A DNA stretch of 64,000 bases from Mucilaginibacter sp. cycad4 (GCF_034263275.1 NZ_CP139559.1:3720001-3784000); one strand, 5' to 3'. Counted from the stretch's first letter, positions 1-10,298 are shown. The notes: generated by a model not told the origin, from the sequence alone. Translations and numbers: made by a program.

Positions 1-1758
1 AGCAGTAAAGGGCTCACCAAAGCTCCATGGCTCACGCTCCTTGGTATCACCTGCGGAGTGTGCACGCATAAAGGGCGAAAAGGTACCCATCTGGATCCAG
101 CGGGTAAACAATTCGCCATCAGGCTCGCCGCTGAAACCACCAATATCAGTACCGCAAAATGGGATCCCGGAGATTGATAAACGCTGGCACTGGATGTTCC
201 CCAGTTTCAGGTGTTCCCATGAAGCCACGTTATCACCGGTCCACACTGATGAAAAGCGCTGCACGCCCGAGTAACCTGCCCTTGTAATGGTAAAAGGGCG
301 CTTATTTTTCATGATCTTACGCAAACCTTCGTAGGTTGAGCGTACCATCTGCATGCCATAAATATTGTGTGCTTTACGGTGCGATCCGCGGTAACCATCG
401 TACTGGTGGCGTACATCATCCGGGAAGGTACCTGCACCAAATACGGCGGGCTCATTCATATCGTTCCAAACACCGGCTACGCCCATTTGTACCAGCTCAT
501 CAAACAAACCGCCCCACCATTCGCGTACCTCGGGATTGGTAAAATCGGGGAACTGGCAGCGGCCCGGCCATACATGGCCTTCCATAAAGTAATCATCGCT
601 TCGGCGGCAGAAATAGCGTTTTTCTTTACCTTCCCTAAATACCTCGTAGTTATCATCTACGCGAATCCCCGGATCAATAATTACAACCGTTTTAAAACCA
701 TCGGCTGCAAGTTCGCTGATCATTTTTTTAGGATCGGGGAAATACTTACGGTTCCAGGTAAAGCAGCGGTAACCATCCATATAATCGATATCCAGGTAGA
801 TACCGTCGCACGGGATCTGGTTTTCGCGGAAACCTTTGGCTATCTTCCTAACCTTAGCCTCGGGATAATAGCTCCAGCGGCATTGGTGGTAACCCAGCGC
901 CCAAAGCGGCGGCATGGGGTGTGTGCCAGTTAGGGCGTGATAGCTTTTTACCACATCCATCATGTGCGGCCCGTGGATATAATAATATTGCAATTCGCCG
1001 CCATCAGCCCAAAAACTTGTTTTTGTCCTGTCTTCGGCGCCAAAATCAAATTGTGCTTTAAATGTATTATCAAAGAAAATACCGTGTGCTATGCCCTCGT
1101 TTACGCTGATGTAAAAAGGGATACTACGGTACAAAGGGTCCTGGTTCCACTGAAACGAGTAAGCATCAGTGTTCCAGTTTTTAAGCCTTTTACCGCGCAG
1201 GTTAAATTCGGTTGGTTTATCGCCTAAGCCAAAAAAGCTTTCGTCGGGTGCACAGGTTTTGGTGCAAAACACGTAGTAACCGCCCGCCTGCACGTTCTCC
1301 TCCCAGTGCATCGGCACAGCGTCGGCGCTGGTTACGTGGTTGCTGCTATCTGAAAAAGAGATAAAGAAATCCTTTTTGCGGATATGGCAGTTCACTTTAT
1401 AAGTAGATACCCGAAACTCATCCTCGTTCTCATGCAGCGTAAAGCCTGCTGCCTTGGTTGGCAGCTTGGGCACACCGTATGAAAAATCTTCGAGGAAAAC
1501 GCTGTGCGGGGCAAGCCTTACACGGATGATCTCATCGGTAACAACTATTACTTCAACTTTAGCATCGCCATCAGTAAAGTAGAACTTATTCCCCACCTGA
1601 TCGGCATGATTTGGTACACCGAGATACTTTTTTACAACCGGCTTAATACCATCGGCAGGGTTATTAAGATGGTGAAACTCCTCTTCTTCTTCAAGCAGGT
1701 TTTCTGCTTCTATTAACTTACTGGTTATCAACTCCGGATTTGGGGTATTACTTTCCAT
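1..1758 (-). CDS. Glycoside hydrolase family 31 alpha-glucosidase (3' end outside window)
   Basis: The reading frame opens at the ATG at 1758 and stays open to base 1, giving 586 residues without a stop, so the C-terminus is missing. The nucleophile motif WNDMNEP is present with Asp about residue 433, and the acid/base Asp lies in SVWTGDN about residue 509. The barrel motif LDIDYMDGYRCFTWN and the N-terminal beta-sandwich are typical of GH31. There is no signal peptide, which suggests a cytoplasmic enzyme cutting imported malto-oligosaccharides from the non-reducing end. It is last of the visible genes in the leftward maltose operon, 110 bp after the transporter. Family is certain; alpha-1,4 versus alpha-1,6 preference cannot be read from the sequence. 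Confidence 0.93.
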   Translation of the reverse strand, partial: MESNTPNPELITSKLIEAENLLEEEEEFHHLNNPADGIKPVVKKYLGVPNHADQVGNKFYFTDGDAKVEVIVVTDEIIRVRLAPHSVFLEDFSYGVPKLPTKAAGFTLHENEDEFRVSTYKVNCHIRKKDFFISFSDSSNHVTSADAVPMHWEENVQAGGYYVFCTKTCAPDESFFGLGDKPTEFNLRGKRLKNWNTDAYSFQWNQDPLYRSIPFYISVNEGIAHGIFFDNTFKAQFDFGAEDRTKTSFWADGGELQYYYIHGPHMMDVVKSYHALTGTHPMPPLWALGYHQCRWSYYPEAKVRKIAKGFRENQIPCDGIYLDIDYMDGYRCFTWNRKYFPDPKKMISELAADGFKTVVIIDPGIRVDDNYEVFREGKEKRYFCRRSDDYFMEGHVWPGRCQFPDFTNPEVREWWGGLFDELVQMGVAGVWNDMNEPAVFGAGTFPDDVRHQYDGYRGSHRKAHNIYGMQMVRSTYEGLRKIMKNKRPFTITRAGYSGVQRFSSVWTGDNVASWEHLKLGNIQCQRLSISGIPFCGTDIGGFSGEPDGELFTRWIQMGTFSPFMRAHSAGDTKEREPWSFGEPFTA

Positions 1759-1868
1759 TCAAACAAATTAGTGGCTTCCGCAAATATGTATAAAGTGTCC
1801 TTACTACGCAATATACAACAATTGAATTAACGAAAAACCATTAACCGTGCCAAATCCTTAACTTTTAT

Positions 1869-3239
1869 TCAATTTGCAGCTTCAATTATTTGAATTTTCT
1901 TACCATCCTGAACAAAAAGAACAGCTATCGCCCCCAGGAACATAAAAACACCGGCCATTACCAAAGCATAAACAGCATGTCCGCCGTATATATATTTCAC
2001 TATCGGCCCGCCGATAATGCCGTTTACAATTTGAGGAAAAGTAATAAAGAAATTAAAGATGCCCATATACACGCCTATCTTTTTGGCTGGTATTGAGCTT
2101 GATAGAATAGCATAAGGCATAGCCAAAATGCTTCCCCAGGCTAAACCGACACCAATCATTGACAATATCAGCAAACGCGGGTCGGGGATAAAGAATACGG
2201 AGATCAACCCTAATCCACCCATAGTTAATGAAAACGCATGCGCTTTTTTACGGCTCATCTTTTTAACTATACGCGGCAATAACAAAGCATACACTGCCGA
2301 TACTAAATTATATACACCAAACAATACATTTACCCAGTTGGCAGCATCATTATAGGCTGCTGAGGAAGTATCCCCTGCCGGGATGTGGTAAACATGGTCA
2401 ACAACTGCCGGGGTGGTAAATACCCACATAGAGAAAAGTGCAAACCAGGAAAAAAACTGTACCAACCCCAGTTGCTTCATGGTTTTGGGCATGTTGACCA
2501 GGTCGGAGAAAATCTCCAGCAAACCGCCCTTATGCCCCGACACTGTTTCGTCCTTTTCATGAAAGGTTGCATAAACTTCGGGAGGGTATTCTTTGGTGCG
2601 GACCACAGTCCATAAAATAGCGCCTATTAATACAGCCGCACCGATATAGAAAGAATAAAGTACGTTATCAGGCACAATACCCTGGTTAGCTGTTTTCGCT
2701 ACACCAAACCACTCTGCAAAAACGTAAGGCAACCACGAGCCAATTACCGCGCCTACCCCAATTAAACAGGTTTGCATAGAGAACCCGGTGGTATGCTGAC
2801 TATCGGGCAGGTTATCAGCCACCAAAGCCCTGAAGGGTTCCATAGCTACATTAAACGATGCATCCATGATCATGAGCATACCTGCGCCAACTACGATCGG
2901 CGGAATCAGCGCGGCCAGCATAGATGAATTCGGCATAAAAAATAACGCCACACCTGACAGGATTGCCCCTGTTAAAAAATATGGGCGGCGGCGACCGAGG
3001 CGGTTCCAGGTCCTGTCGCTGTAATGACCAATGATAGGCTGAACAACCATACCTGTAATAGGTGCAGCCAGCCAAAACCATGACAGATGCTCCACATCGG
3101 CCCCGAAAGTTTGCAGGATGCGGCTGGCATTACCTGTTTGCAGGGCAAAGCCAAACTGGATGCCCAAAAAGCCGAAGCTCATGTTAAAGATCTGCCAAAA
3201 GCTTAATCGTGGCTTTTGCGCAATGGTTGGTTTACTCAT
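1869..3239 (-). CDS. SLC45/GPH-type MFS sugar transporter (maltose or malto-oligosaccharide uptake)
   Basis: A 456-residue protein with about 12 hydrophobic helices. The loop after helix 2 carries HYSDRTWNRLGRRRPYF, the R-x-GRRRPY signature of SLC45/sucrose-type proton symporters, and the N-terminus has the GIQFGFALQ segment seen in Bacteroidota maltose transporters next to GH65 genes. Inferred role: proton-coupled import of maltose across the inner membrane, feeding the phosphorylase encoded upstream. It sits between the amylase and GH31 genes on the same strand. The gap to the amylase (about 260 bp) holds a palindromic repeat, so expression may be partly uncoupled there. Substrate is inferred from neighbours. 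Confidence 0.88.
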   Translation of the reverse strand: MSKPTIAQKPRLSFWQIFNMSFGFLGIQFGFALQTGNASRILQTFGADVEHLSWFWLAAPITGMVVQPIIGHYSDRTWNRLGRRRPYFLTGAILSGVALFFMPNSSMLAALIPPIVVGAGMLMIMDASFNVAMEPFRALVADNLPDSQHTTGFSMQTCLIGVGAVIGSWLPYVFAEWFGVAKTANQGIVPDNVLYSFYIGAAVLIGAILWTVVRTKEYPPEVYATFHEKDETVSGHKGGLLEIFSDLVNMPKTMKQLGLVQFFSWFALFSMWVFTTPAVVDHVYHIPAGDTSSAAYNDAANWVNVLFGVYNLVSAVYALLLPRIVKKMSRKKAHAFSLTMGGLGLISVFFIPDPRLLILSMIGVGLAWGSILAMPYAILSSSIPAKKIGVYMGIFNFFITFPQIVNGIIGGPIVKYIYGGHAVYALVMAGVFMFLGAIAVLFVQDGKKIQIIEAAN

Positions 3240-3334
3240 AATTGGTTTAATAATGTCAGAATCAGAATTTTCAGGATTTTAGAATTGACAGAATAAGCTT
3301 TATTTCCACCATCGTTACTTCTTACCTATCTAAG

Positions 3335-3426
3335 TTTGTCATGCTGAGGAACGAAGCATCTTCTTCTCCCTGTATAGCGGCTCTGCTTATCGAAGAAGAT
3401 CCTTCGCTACCGCTCAGGATGACAAA
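3335..3426. repeat. Imperfect palindromic intergenic repeat with CCCTGTATAGC loop
   Basis: Arms beginning TTTGTCATGCTGAG and, on the other strand, TTTGTCATCCTGAG fold into a long imperfect hairpin. The apical loop CCCTGTATAGC (3368-3378) is identical in the repeat at 29201-29286. It fills the gap between the amylase and transporter genes and may act as an RNA processing or attenuation structure. No ORF is seen in 3240-3499. Confidence 0.7.
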
Positions 3427-3499
3427 AGCTTATTACTCCATCTCGTTTACTGCGCGGAAAATTATATTCTGTCAATTCTTTAATTCTGTAAATTCTGAT

Positions 3500-5314
3500 C
3501 TAAAACTCCAATAACATCCCGCTCATAGCGGGCAGGCTTACTTCAACACCATTTTTAATCTCATCGGTATTGAATTTAGCACCGCTCAGCAGGTCGGTGA
3601 ATTGTTTATGGCCGCTTTGGTTTAATTTTGTTAACAGGTCTTCCGGCAGCTTTACAGTTAGTTTTCGTTCGGCCCGGTTAAAATTGGTTATCACTAATAT
3701 ACGCTGATCGTTGGTATAACGAGCGTAAATATACAAGCGGGTATCAAAACCCGGCTGGTGTTCGTTAGCTATCATCAGCTCATAAAACGCACCTTTTTTT
3801 AACGCCTCACTGTTGTGTACAGCCGTTAGCAGGTTATGATAAAAGCCGCGTAATTTCTGCTGATCGGCAGATAGTCTTGCACCATCGTATTCATGATTGT
3901 TTACCCATTTTTGATGTTCGGGCACTCCCCAGTAATCAAATATGGAAGTGCGGCCATCATTTCCGCTAAAGCCTTCTGTACCTACGGCCGGCTCGCCCAC
4001 TTCCTGGCCAAAGTAAACCATTACCGGGCCGGTATTTAATGTGGCTGTTACGATCATTCCTGGTACGGCCAGCCATGGATTGCCGGCAAAATCATCAGAA
4101 GCGATACGCTGCTCGTCATGGTTTTCCATAAAGCGAAGCATGTGCTCATCGATGCCTTTGCTATCGTGGTTCCAAACGGCGTTGATTTCCCAGGTTGATG
4201 AGTTGTGCTCACCGCGGGTTAGTCGTTTGATAGCATCATACAGGCCTACTTTATCGTACAGGTAATCAAACCTGCCTTTAAAAATATAATCACTGTATTT
4301 GCCTTTGTCGTACGCTTCACCAATGAATACCAAACCGGGATGCTCAGCTTTCAGTTTAGGGATCACCCAACCCCAAAATTCAATCGGCACCATCTCCACC
4401 ATGTCGCAGCGGAAACCGTCGATGCCTTTTTCGCTCCAGTAATGCAGGATGTCGTAAACTTTGTTCCACAGTGGTGGGATAGGGTCGAAATGCCCCCGGC
4501 GATGATCCATATAATCAACACCATAGTTCAGCTTCATCGTCTCGAACCAATCATTTATCGATGGTGCAGCACTGAATACATCGTTACCGGTTGCTTTGGC
4601 AGGATTTTCGTCAAAATGCCCATCCTTCAGCGGGCTTTTAAATTCATCGCCACCCGGATTATATCCCGCCGGCACCACAAAAGGCTGACCGGGCATATAG
4701 TAAAAATCATTGGCAGCACTGAAAGCTTTTCCTTTATCATCATCCTCGCCAAAATCACGCACACCTGCTGGTTTCACATCCGATCCATAGGTACGTGCAA
4801 CATGGTTTGGCACCAGATCCATCAATACTTTTAAGCCGTTATTATGGGTACGTTTGATGAGTGCCTCATACTCGCCAATGCGGTTTTTAACATCAACCGC
4901 CAGGTCGGGATCAATATCGTAATAATCCTTAATGGCATAAGGCGAACCTGCCCTGCCTTTTACAATATCCGGATCATCGGCTTTGATACCATATTGCGAA
5001 TAATCGGTCATGGTGGCGTGCTCAATTACTCCGGTATACCAAACGTAAGTAAAACCCATTTTTTTGATTTCCTGCAGGGCTTTATCGTTGATATCGTTAA
5101 GCTTGCCAACGCCGTTTTCTTCAATGGATCCATTGGTTTTATTAAGTGTTTGGGTATTGCCAAATAAACGCGGCAGTAACTGGTATATGATGAGCTTATG
5201 ATCGGCAGTTTGTTCCATTTTGTTTTTCTTTTTGTGATGTTTTACTTGTGCCAACGTAATAAACGGCAACATTATTGCAGCAATAAAACAGACAAAAGCC
5301 TTATTCCTTTTCAT
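3500..5314 (-). CDS. Secreted GH13 alpha-amylase
   Basis: A 604-residue protein with an N-terminal signal peptide (hydrophobic residues 7-21, likely cut after TLAQ). The GH13 barrel shows the nucleophile in GFRCDMVEM (Asp304), the acid/base in FIGEAYD (Glu333) and the transition-state Asp in FMENHDEQR (Asp400), plus DLVPNH in strand 3. These are the complete catalytic residues of alpha-amylase-type enzymes. The start overlaps the GH65 stop by one base (TAATG), so translation is probably coupled. Inferred role: periplasmic or surface hydrolysis of starch fragments before uptake. The exact product profile is not visible. Confidence 0.93.
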   Translation of the reverse strand: MKRNKAFVCFIAAIMLPFITLAQVKHHKKKNKMEQTADHKLIIYQLLPRLFGNTQTLNKTNGSIEENGVGKLNDINDKALQEIKKMGFTYVWYTGVIEHATMTDYSQYGIKADDPDIVKGRAGSPYAIKDYYDIDPDLAVDVKNRIGEYEALIKRTHNNGLKVLMDLVPNHVARTYGSDVKPAGVRDFGEDDDKGKAFSAANDFYYMPGQPFVVPAGYNPGGDEFKSPLKDGHFDENPAKATGNDVFSAAPSINDWFETMKLNYGVDYMDHRRGHFDPIPPLWNKVYDILHYWSEKGIDGFRCDMVEMVPIEFWGWVIPKLKAEHPGLVFIGEAYDKGKYSDYIFKGRFDYLYDKVGLYDAIKRLTRGEHNSSTWEINAVWNHDSKGIDEHMLRFMENHDEQRIASDDFAGNPWLAVPGMIVTATLNTGPVMVYFGQEVGEPAVGTEGFSGNDGRTSIFDYWGVPEHQKWVNNHEYDGARLSADQQKLRGFYHNLLTAVHNSEALKKGAFYELMIANEHQPGFDTRLYIYARYTNDQRILVITNFNRAERKLTVKLPEDLLTKLNQSGHKQFTDLLSGAKFNTDEIKNGVEVSLPAMSGMLLEF

Positions 5315-7623
5315 TACGCTTCAACCAATAATTCATCATTGGCCTTCACCAACTGCTCCTTACCATAAATTACAACAGTAGTCTCCACATCCGATGCATT
5401 TTTGATTTGCACACCTTCCTTACTCACTTTAATGTTCAGCAACGCACCACGGAAACCGATATGGAACGAAAATGACGACCATTTTTCCGGAATGAACGGC
5501 TGGAACGAAAGTTTGCCATCCCTCACACGCATCCCACCGAACCCTTCTACAACGGCCATCCAGGTTCCCGCCATCGAGGTAATATGGCAACCATCCTCGG
5601 TATCATTGTTGTAATCATCCAAATCTAAACGGGCAGTACGCAGGTAAAATTCGTAGGCACGGGCTTCATCGCCCAATTTGGCAGCCAAAATAGCGTGCAC
5701 ACATGGCGACAATGATGATTCATGCACCGTACGCGGCTCATAAAAATCAAAATTGCGGCGAATAGTATCTATATCATACTGATCTTCAAAAAAGTAGATT
5801 CCCTGCAATACATCGGCCTGTTTAATATAGCATGAACGCAGGATCCTGTCCCAGCTCCATTTCTGGTTGATAGGCCGCTCAGAAGCAGGCAGGTCTTTGA
5901 CCAGGATCTGCTCTTTATCGAGATATCCATCCTGCTGTAAAAAGATCTGGCGCTTTTCATCATAAGGATAATACATCTTATCTACAATGTGGCTAAACCT
6001 GCTAAACTCCAATGCCTCATCCAAACTGATCCTGCTTACCAATGCAGCATATTTTGCCGGCTCCGCGGCTTTTACTTTAGCGGCAACAGCCATAGCATAT
6101 TGCATACACCATGTAGCCAAAGTACTGGTGTACCAGTTATTGTTTACGTTATTCTCGTACTCGTTTGGCCCGGTTACACCCAACATTACATACTGCTCCC
6201 TATCTTCAGACCAGGTAACCCTTTGCGACCAAAAACGAGCGATAGCCAAAAGCACTTCCAAACCATAATCGCCCAGGTAAACCTCATCGCCGGTATAACG
6301 CACGTAGTTGTAAATGGCAAAAGCGATAGCCCCGTTGCGGTGGATCTCTTCAAAAGTGATCTCCCATTCGTTATGGCATTCGGTACCATCCATGGTAACC
6401 ATAGGGTACAGGGCCGCGCCGTTTTTAAAGCCTAATAACTGAGCGTTTTCAATAGCTTTACCTAATTGCTTATAACGATAAAGCAACAAATTCCGGGTAA
6501 CCTTTTGCGGTGCTGTCGACAAGTAAAAAGGCACACAATAAGCCTCGGTATCCCAATAGGTTGAACCGCCGTATTTTTCACCAGTAAAGCCTTTGGGGCC
6601 GATGTTCAGACGGTCATCTTCGCCGGTATAAGTTTGGTTAAGCTGGTAAATATTGAAGCGGATAGCTTGCTGAGCCGACACATCTCCCTCGATAATGATA
6701 TCGTTATGCTTCCATTTTTCGGCCCAGGCAGCAGCTTGTTCGGTAAGCATGGTATCAAAACCTTTGGCGCTGATACGATCTAACGTGGTGTTCAACTGAT
6801 CAACCAGTTCTTCGGGCTTATAATTTTGAGATGACAAGTTAGCAGCATATTTGATGATGGTAATGCTTTCGCCCTGCTTTGCCTGCAGATCAATTTTAGC
6901 AGCTACATATTTTTCTTTTTCGATAGCTTCGGTAGTCAGTTCAATAATTTCACCATTTTGAAGAATACTGAACTGCATACCTGTAGCAACTTCAAAGCCC
7001 GTTTTTTTGGTGCGCATTACGATGTAACCGCCATCGGTTTGTGTTGCCTTGCTTACCTCGTCCCAAAATTTTTCGTCGTAGTTGGAATCTTTGTTCACCA
7101 CATCGCCATCAATTGACGGCGTTAAAGTAATGGCCCCACTAAAATTTAGCGGCGTAAGGGTGTATTTAATAGCACCCGTTTCATCATCAGCCATACTGCA
7201 AAAGCGGATTGCCTCCACCTTAACCTCTTTACCCGAAGCGGTTTTAGCGTGAAAATCCCGCTTAAGGTAACCTTCCCTCATGTTCAGCTCCCTGCGAAAG
7301 TTCAGCACTTCGCATTTGGCAAGGTCAAGCTGTTCGCCATCTAACACTACGTCAATACCTACCCAGTTGGCGGCGTTAAGTACTTTGGCAAAATATTCGG
7401 GGTAACCGTTTTTCCACCAGCCTACACGGGTTTTATCGGGATAATAAACCCCGGCCACGTAGTTACCTAACAGGGTATCGCCGCTGTAAGCTTCCTCAAA
7501 ATTGGCACGCTGGCCCATGCGGCCGTTACCTAAGCTGAAGATACTTTCAGAAATTTTATTGTAATGAGGATCGAAGCCTTCTTCAATTATCTTCCACTCA
7601 TCAGCTTTTATATAGTTTTTCAT
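5314..7623 (-). CDS. GH65 family maltose phosphorylase (or related alpha-glucosyl phosphorylase)
   Basis: 769 residues, full family length and no signal peptide, so cytoplasmic. The catalytic segment ECHNEWEITFEEIHRNG at about residues 415-431 carries the general-acid Glu of GH65 phosphorylases. The N-terminal beta-sandwich, helical linker, alpha/alpha barrel and small C-terminal sheet are recognisable in order. GH65 enzymes split maltose with phosphate into beta-glucose 1-phosphate and glucose. The adjacent pgmB gene, which uses exactly that phosphate anomer, supports maltose phosphorylase; trehalose or kojibiose phosphorylase remains possible. Ends one base inside the amylase start codon. 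Confidence 0.92.
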   Translation of the reverse strand: MKNYIKADEWKIIEEGFDPHYNKISESIFSLGNGRMGQRANFEEAYSGDTLLGNYVAGVYYPDKTRVGWWKNGYPEYFAKVLNAANWVGIDVVLDGEQLDLAKCEVLNFRRELNMREGYLKRDFHAKTASGKEVKVEAIRFCSMADDETGAIKYTLTPLNFSGAITLTPSIDGDVVNKDSNYDEKFWDEVSKATQTDGGYIVMRTKKTGFEVATGMQFSILQNGEIIELTTEAIEKEKYVAAKIDLQAKQGESITIIKYAANLSSQNYKPEELVDQLNTTLDRISAKGFDTMLTEQAAAWAEKWKHNDIIIEGDVSAQQAIRFNIYQLNQTYTGEDDRLNIGPKGFTGEKYGGSTYWDTEAYCVPFYLSTAPQKVTRNLLLYRYKQLGKAIENAQLLGFKNGAALYPMVTMDGTECHNEWEITFEEIHRNGAIAFAIYNYVRYTGDEVYLGDYGLEVLLAIARFWSQRVTWSEDREQYVMLGVTGPNEYENNVNNNWYTSTLATWCMQYAMAVAAKVKAAEPAKYAALVSRISLDEALEFSRFSHIVDKMYYPYDEKRQIFLQQDGYLDKEQILVKDLPASERPINQKWSWDRILRSCYIKQADVLQGIYFFEDQYDIDTIRRNFDFYEPRTVHESSLSPCVHAILAAKLGDEARAYEFYLRTARLDLDDYNNDTEDGCHITSMAGTWMAVVEGFGGMRVRDGKLSFQPFIPEKWSSFSFHIGFRGALLNIKVSKEGVQIKNASDVETTVVIYGKEQLVKANDELLVEA

Positions 7624-7649
7624 TTAATTATCTTTTAATCAATCAACCA

Positions 7650-7731
7650 GCCCCCTCTAAATCTCCCCCGGAAGGGGAGACTTTACCACTATGTTTTCAA
7701 AGCCCTCCCTTCCGGGGAGGGTTGGGTGGGG
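7650..7731. repeat. C-rich/G-rich palindromic intergenic repeat
   Basis: The left arm (CCCCCTC, CTCCCCCGGAAGGGGAGA, ending CTTT) pairs imperfectly with a right arm beginning AAAGCCCTCCCTTCCGGGGAG. It lies between pgmB and the GH65 gene and would form a strong hairpin in the operon mRNA. The style (CCCTCC/GGAGGG arms) recurs at about 25050-25165, which suggests a genome-wide family. Confidence 0.65.
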
Positions 7732-7740
7732 CCGTTCGGC

Positions 7741-8391
7741 TTACAACTTATACAATTTATCCAGGGTCATTTCATTCAACCCTTTAATCACCAGGTTGGC
7801 CCCCGTAAGTACATCCGGCGAGCCGATGCCTACCACTTTCATGTTACCGGCAATGGCTGCTTCAACACCTGCAATGGCGTCTTCAAATACCACGCACTCT
7901 TCGGGCAAAACGCCCAGGGCCAGCGCACCTGCTAAAAACACCTCAGGATCGGGTTTGGCTTTGCTTACTTTGTTGCCATCAATTACCGCGTCAAACATAT
8001 CGGTGATGCCAATTTTTTCCAATATGGTCATGGAGTTTTTACTGGCCGAGCCCAGCGCAGTTTTAAGGCCTACTGCGCGGCAGGTTGTTAAAAACTCTTT
8101 AGCTCCGGGCAGGATCTCTTCAGGTTTCATCTGGTTTACCATTTCCATATACCAGGTGTTTTTTTGAGTAGCCAACTGCTCCTGCTCAGCTTCGGTTTTG
8201 GTAACGCCACCCCACCCTAATATTAACTGCAACGAACGCACACGGCTTACACCTTTCAGTTGTTCGTTCTGATGCTCGGTAAAATCAAAACCAAGCGAGT
8301 TGGCCAGCCTTTTCCAGGCTTTATAATGATAAACGGCGGTATCAACAATTACACCGTCGAGGTCAAAGATACAGGCTTTTATAGTATTCAT
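7741..8391 (-). CDS. pgmB: Beta-phosphoglucomutase
   Basis: 216-residue HAD-superfamily protein. Motif I FDLDGVIVDTA has the nucleophile Asp10 and acid/base Asp12, followed by a helical cap. Ser in LGSASK is motif II, Lys in KPDPEVF is motif III, and VVFEDAIAGVEAA is motif IV. This matches beta-phosphoglucomutases, which turn beta-glucose 1-phosphate into glucose 6-phosphate. Its place directly before a GH65 phosphorylase gene is the classic arrangement and supports the substrate assignment. Cytoplasmic. It ends 117 bp before the GH65 start, with a hairpin repeat between. Confidence 0.95.
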   Translation of the reverse strand: MNTIKACIFDLDGVIVDTAVYHYKAWKRLANSLGFDFTEHQNEQLKGVSRVRSLQLILGWGGVTKTEAEQEQLATQKNTWYMEMVNQMKPEEILPGAKEFLTTCRAVGLKTALGSASKNSMTILEKIGITDMFDAVIDGNKVSKAKPDPEVFLAGALALGVLPEECVVFEDAIAGVEAAIAGNMKVVGIGSPDVLTGANLVIKGLNEMTLDKLYKL

Positions 8392-8435
8392 TTTTTTGGG
8401 TAAAACACAGGGAATTAGTCCCCTAAGATATTATT

Positions 8436-10298
8436 TTAATGAGTAACACCGGGGATTAATTCCAACACTAAAGTTGTCTTGCCCGGTATAGTGACTTTAT
8501 CCATGCCTATCACCTCATCTGTTAGCACATTCTTTGCTTTTTTAGCATCGCCAATGCGTTCAAAATACCGTGCAGTGGCCGTTTCCTGCTCCTTATCGCT
8601 GCTGTTGAACATGATCATCACCGTTTTTTGAGCATCGTACCTGAAATAAACATAAATACCTTTTTCAGGTACAAACTGCATCATTTTACCGGTTTGCAGG
8701 GCTGTAGTGTTTTTGCGGTAATTGGCAAGCTTGCTCACATAGTTAAAAGCATCATTCTCTTTTTTATCGCGGCCTTCGGCGGTAAACTTGTTTTCTTTAT
8801 CACCAGCCCAGCCTCCGGGAAAGTCCTCACGCACCAAACCATCGGGGTTTGAATAGTTTTTCATCAGGATTTCATCGCCATAATACATCTGTGGCACACC
8901 CCTCATGGTAAGCAACATGGCCATAGCCGATTTATATTTTGTTACATCTTCGCCCACCATTGATAACAAACGGCTCATATCATGGTTATCCATAAATATG
9001 GTGTTGCGGGTAGCATCCTGGTATAAAAAATCCTGTGCTACTACCGAATACAAGCGACCAACGCCTTCTGTCCAGCCATCGTTACCATTAATAGCTTCAT
9101 AAATGGCATCTTTTAAAACGGCGTCGGTTACGCCGGGCAATTGGGTATCAAAGTCCCGGTTAACGGTATTTCCCTGCGTAAAAAATGCCTGGTTGGCTGC
9201 CGACCATACCAGCGTTTCGCCAAATATGGATAGTTTAGGAAACTCGGCCTTAATATCTTTTGCCCATTTAGCCATATACACCGGCTCATTATACGGGTAG
9301 GTATCAAGTCTGAAACCATCAATACCGGCATACTCCACCCACCAGATATGGTTTTGGGTAAGATAGTTTTGTACGTAAACATTATTTTGGTTCAGATCGG
9401 CCATGCGATGATCAAACCAGCCGTCCTGCATCAGCTTGCGGTCCATTGGCGAAGCATGAGGGTCCATCACCGCCGCATCCCTGAAGTTTGACTTGGTATA
9501 GGTTGGCCATTGGTGTACCCAGCTTTTCATCGGCATATCCTGTATCAGGTAGCCTTCGGTACCGGCATGGTTGTGAACAAGGTCTTTAATAACCTTGAGG
9601 CCCATGCCGTGGCATTTTTCAACAAACTTTTTGTAGAGATTATTGGTACCGTAGCGGGGATCGATCTTATAATAATCAGTTACGGCATAACCGTGGTATG
9701 ATGCGTGAGGTTCATCGTTTTCAATTTCGGGTGTAAGCCAAATAGCGGTCACCCCTAAATTTTTCAGGTAATCCAAATGGTTCATGATCCCCTGAAGGTC
9801 TCCCCCATGACGGCTGAACATCGAATCGCGGTGAATGCCGCGCTCGCGCAGGTTATCAAATGAATCGTTAGCGGCATCGCCGTTGCTAAACCTGTCAGGC
9901 ATAATCAAATAGATCAGGTCTTTGCTGGTAACACCCTGAGCCCTGCTTGCAGACCTGTCACGTTTGTTAAGTGTATAGCTATAAGTAAGATCTTTTTCGC
10001 CGGCTTTTTTAAATTTTATCGGGAACGTTCCCGGAATAGCCGATGAAAAAATTTTCAGGTCGATGAATAAATAATTCGGATTTTCAACTTTATGCACTGC
10101 TTTCAGCTTTACACCAGGGTAAGCAAGCACTACATTACGGGTGGCAATATTGTTGCCATGCACAACTAATTGCAGATTGGGATTGCTCATGTCAACCCAC
10201 CAGGACATGGGCTCAACACGCTCAAGTGCAGGCGTTTGTGCCTTTACACCTAAAGCAGCAAGCAAGCAGCATAAGGCGAATAGTAAGGTTTTTCTCAT
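8436..10298 (-). CDS. susA: SusA-like neopullulanase/cyclomaltodextrinase (GH13)
   Basis: I choose the ATG at 10298 because it begins MRKTLLFALCCLLAALGVKAQ, a clear signal peptide; a start 60 bp upstream would bury it. The 620-residue protein has an N-terminal immunoglobulin-like domain (about 25-115), a GH13 barrel and a C-terminal sheet. Catalytic residues are Asp332 (GFRLDTYP), Glu361 (IFGETLVW) and Asp440 (FMDNHD). SusA-type enzymes are periplasmic and cut malto-oligosaccharides, cyclodextrins or pullulan. It is first in the leftward maltose operon. No SusC/SusD pair or SusR regulator is in the window. Confidence 0.9.
   Translation of the reverse strand: MRKTLLFALCCLLAALGVKAQTPALERVEPMSWWVDMSNPNLQLVVHGNNIATRNVVLAYPGVKLKAVHKVENPNYLFIDLKIFSSAIPGTFPIKFKKAGEKDLTYSYTLNKRDRSASRAQGVTSKDLIYLIMPDRFSNGDAANDSFDNLRERGIHRDSMFSRHGGDLQGIMNHLDYLKNLGVTAIWLTPEIENDEPHASYHGYAVTDYYKIDPRYGTNNLYKKFVEKCHGMGLKVIKDLVHNHAGTEGYLIQDMPMKSWVHQWPTYTKSNFRDAAVMDPHASPMDRKLMQDGWFDHRMADLNQNNVYVQNYLTQNHIWWVEYAGIDGFRLDTYPYNEPVYMAKWAKDIKAEFPKLSIFGETLVWSAANQAFFTQGNTVNRDFDTQLPGVTDAVLKDAIYEAINGNDGWTEGVGRLYSVVAQDFLYQDATRNTIFMDNHDMSRLLSMVGEDVTKYKSAMAMLLTMRGVPQMYYGDEILMKNYSNPDGLVREDFPGGWAGDKENKFTAEGRDKKENDAFNYVSKLANYRKNTTALQTGKMMQFVPEKGIYVYFRYDAQKTVMIMFNSSDKEQETATARYFERIGDAKKAKNVLTDEVIGMDKVTIPGKTTLVLELIPGVTH

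Noticed and set aside
367..933. 188-codon ORF opposite the GH31 gene
   Set aside because: It is the antisense shadow of a clear GH31 catalytic domain.
4340..4834. 164-codon ORF opposite the amylase gene
   Set aside because: Antisense shadow; the amylase frame carries all catalytic motifs.
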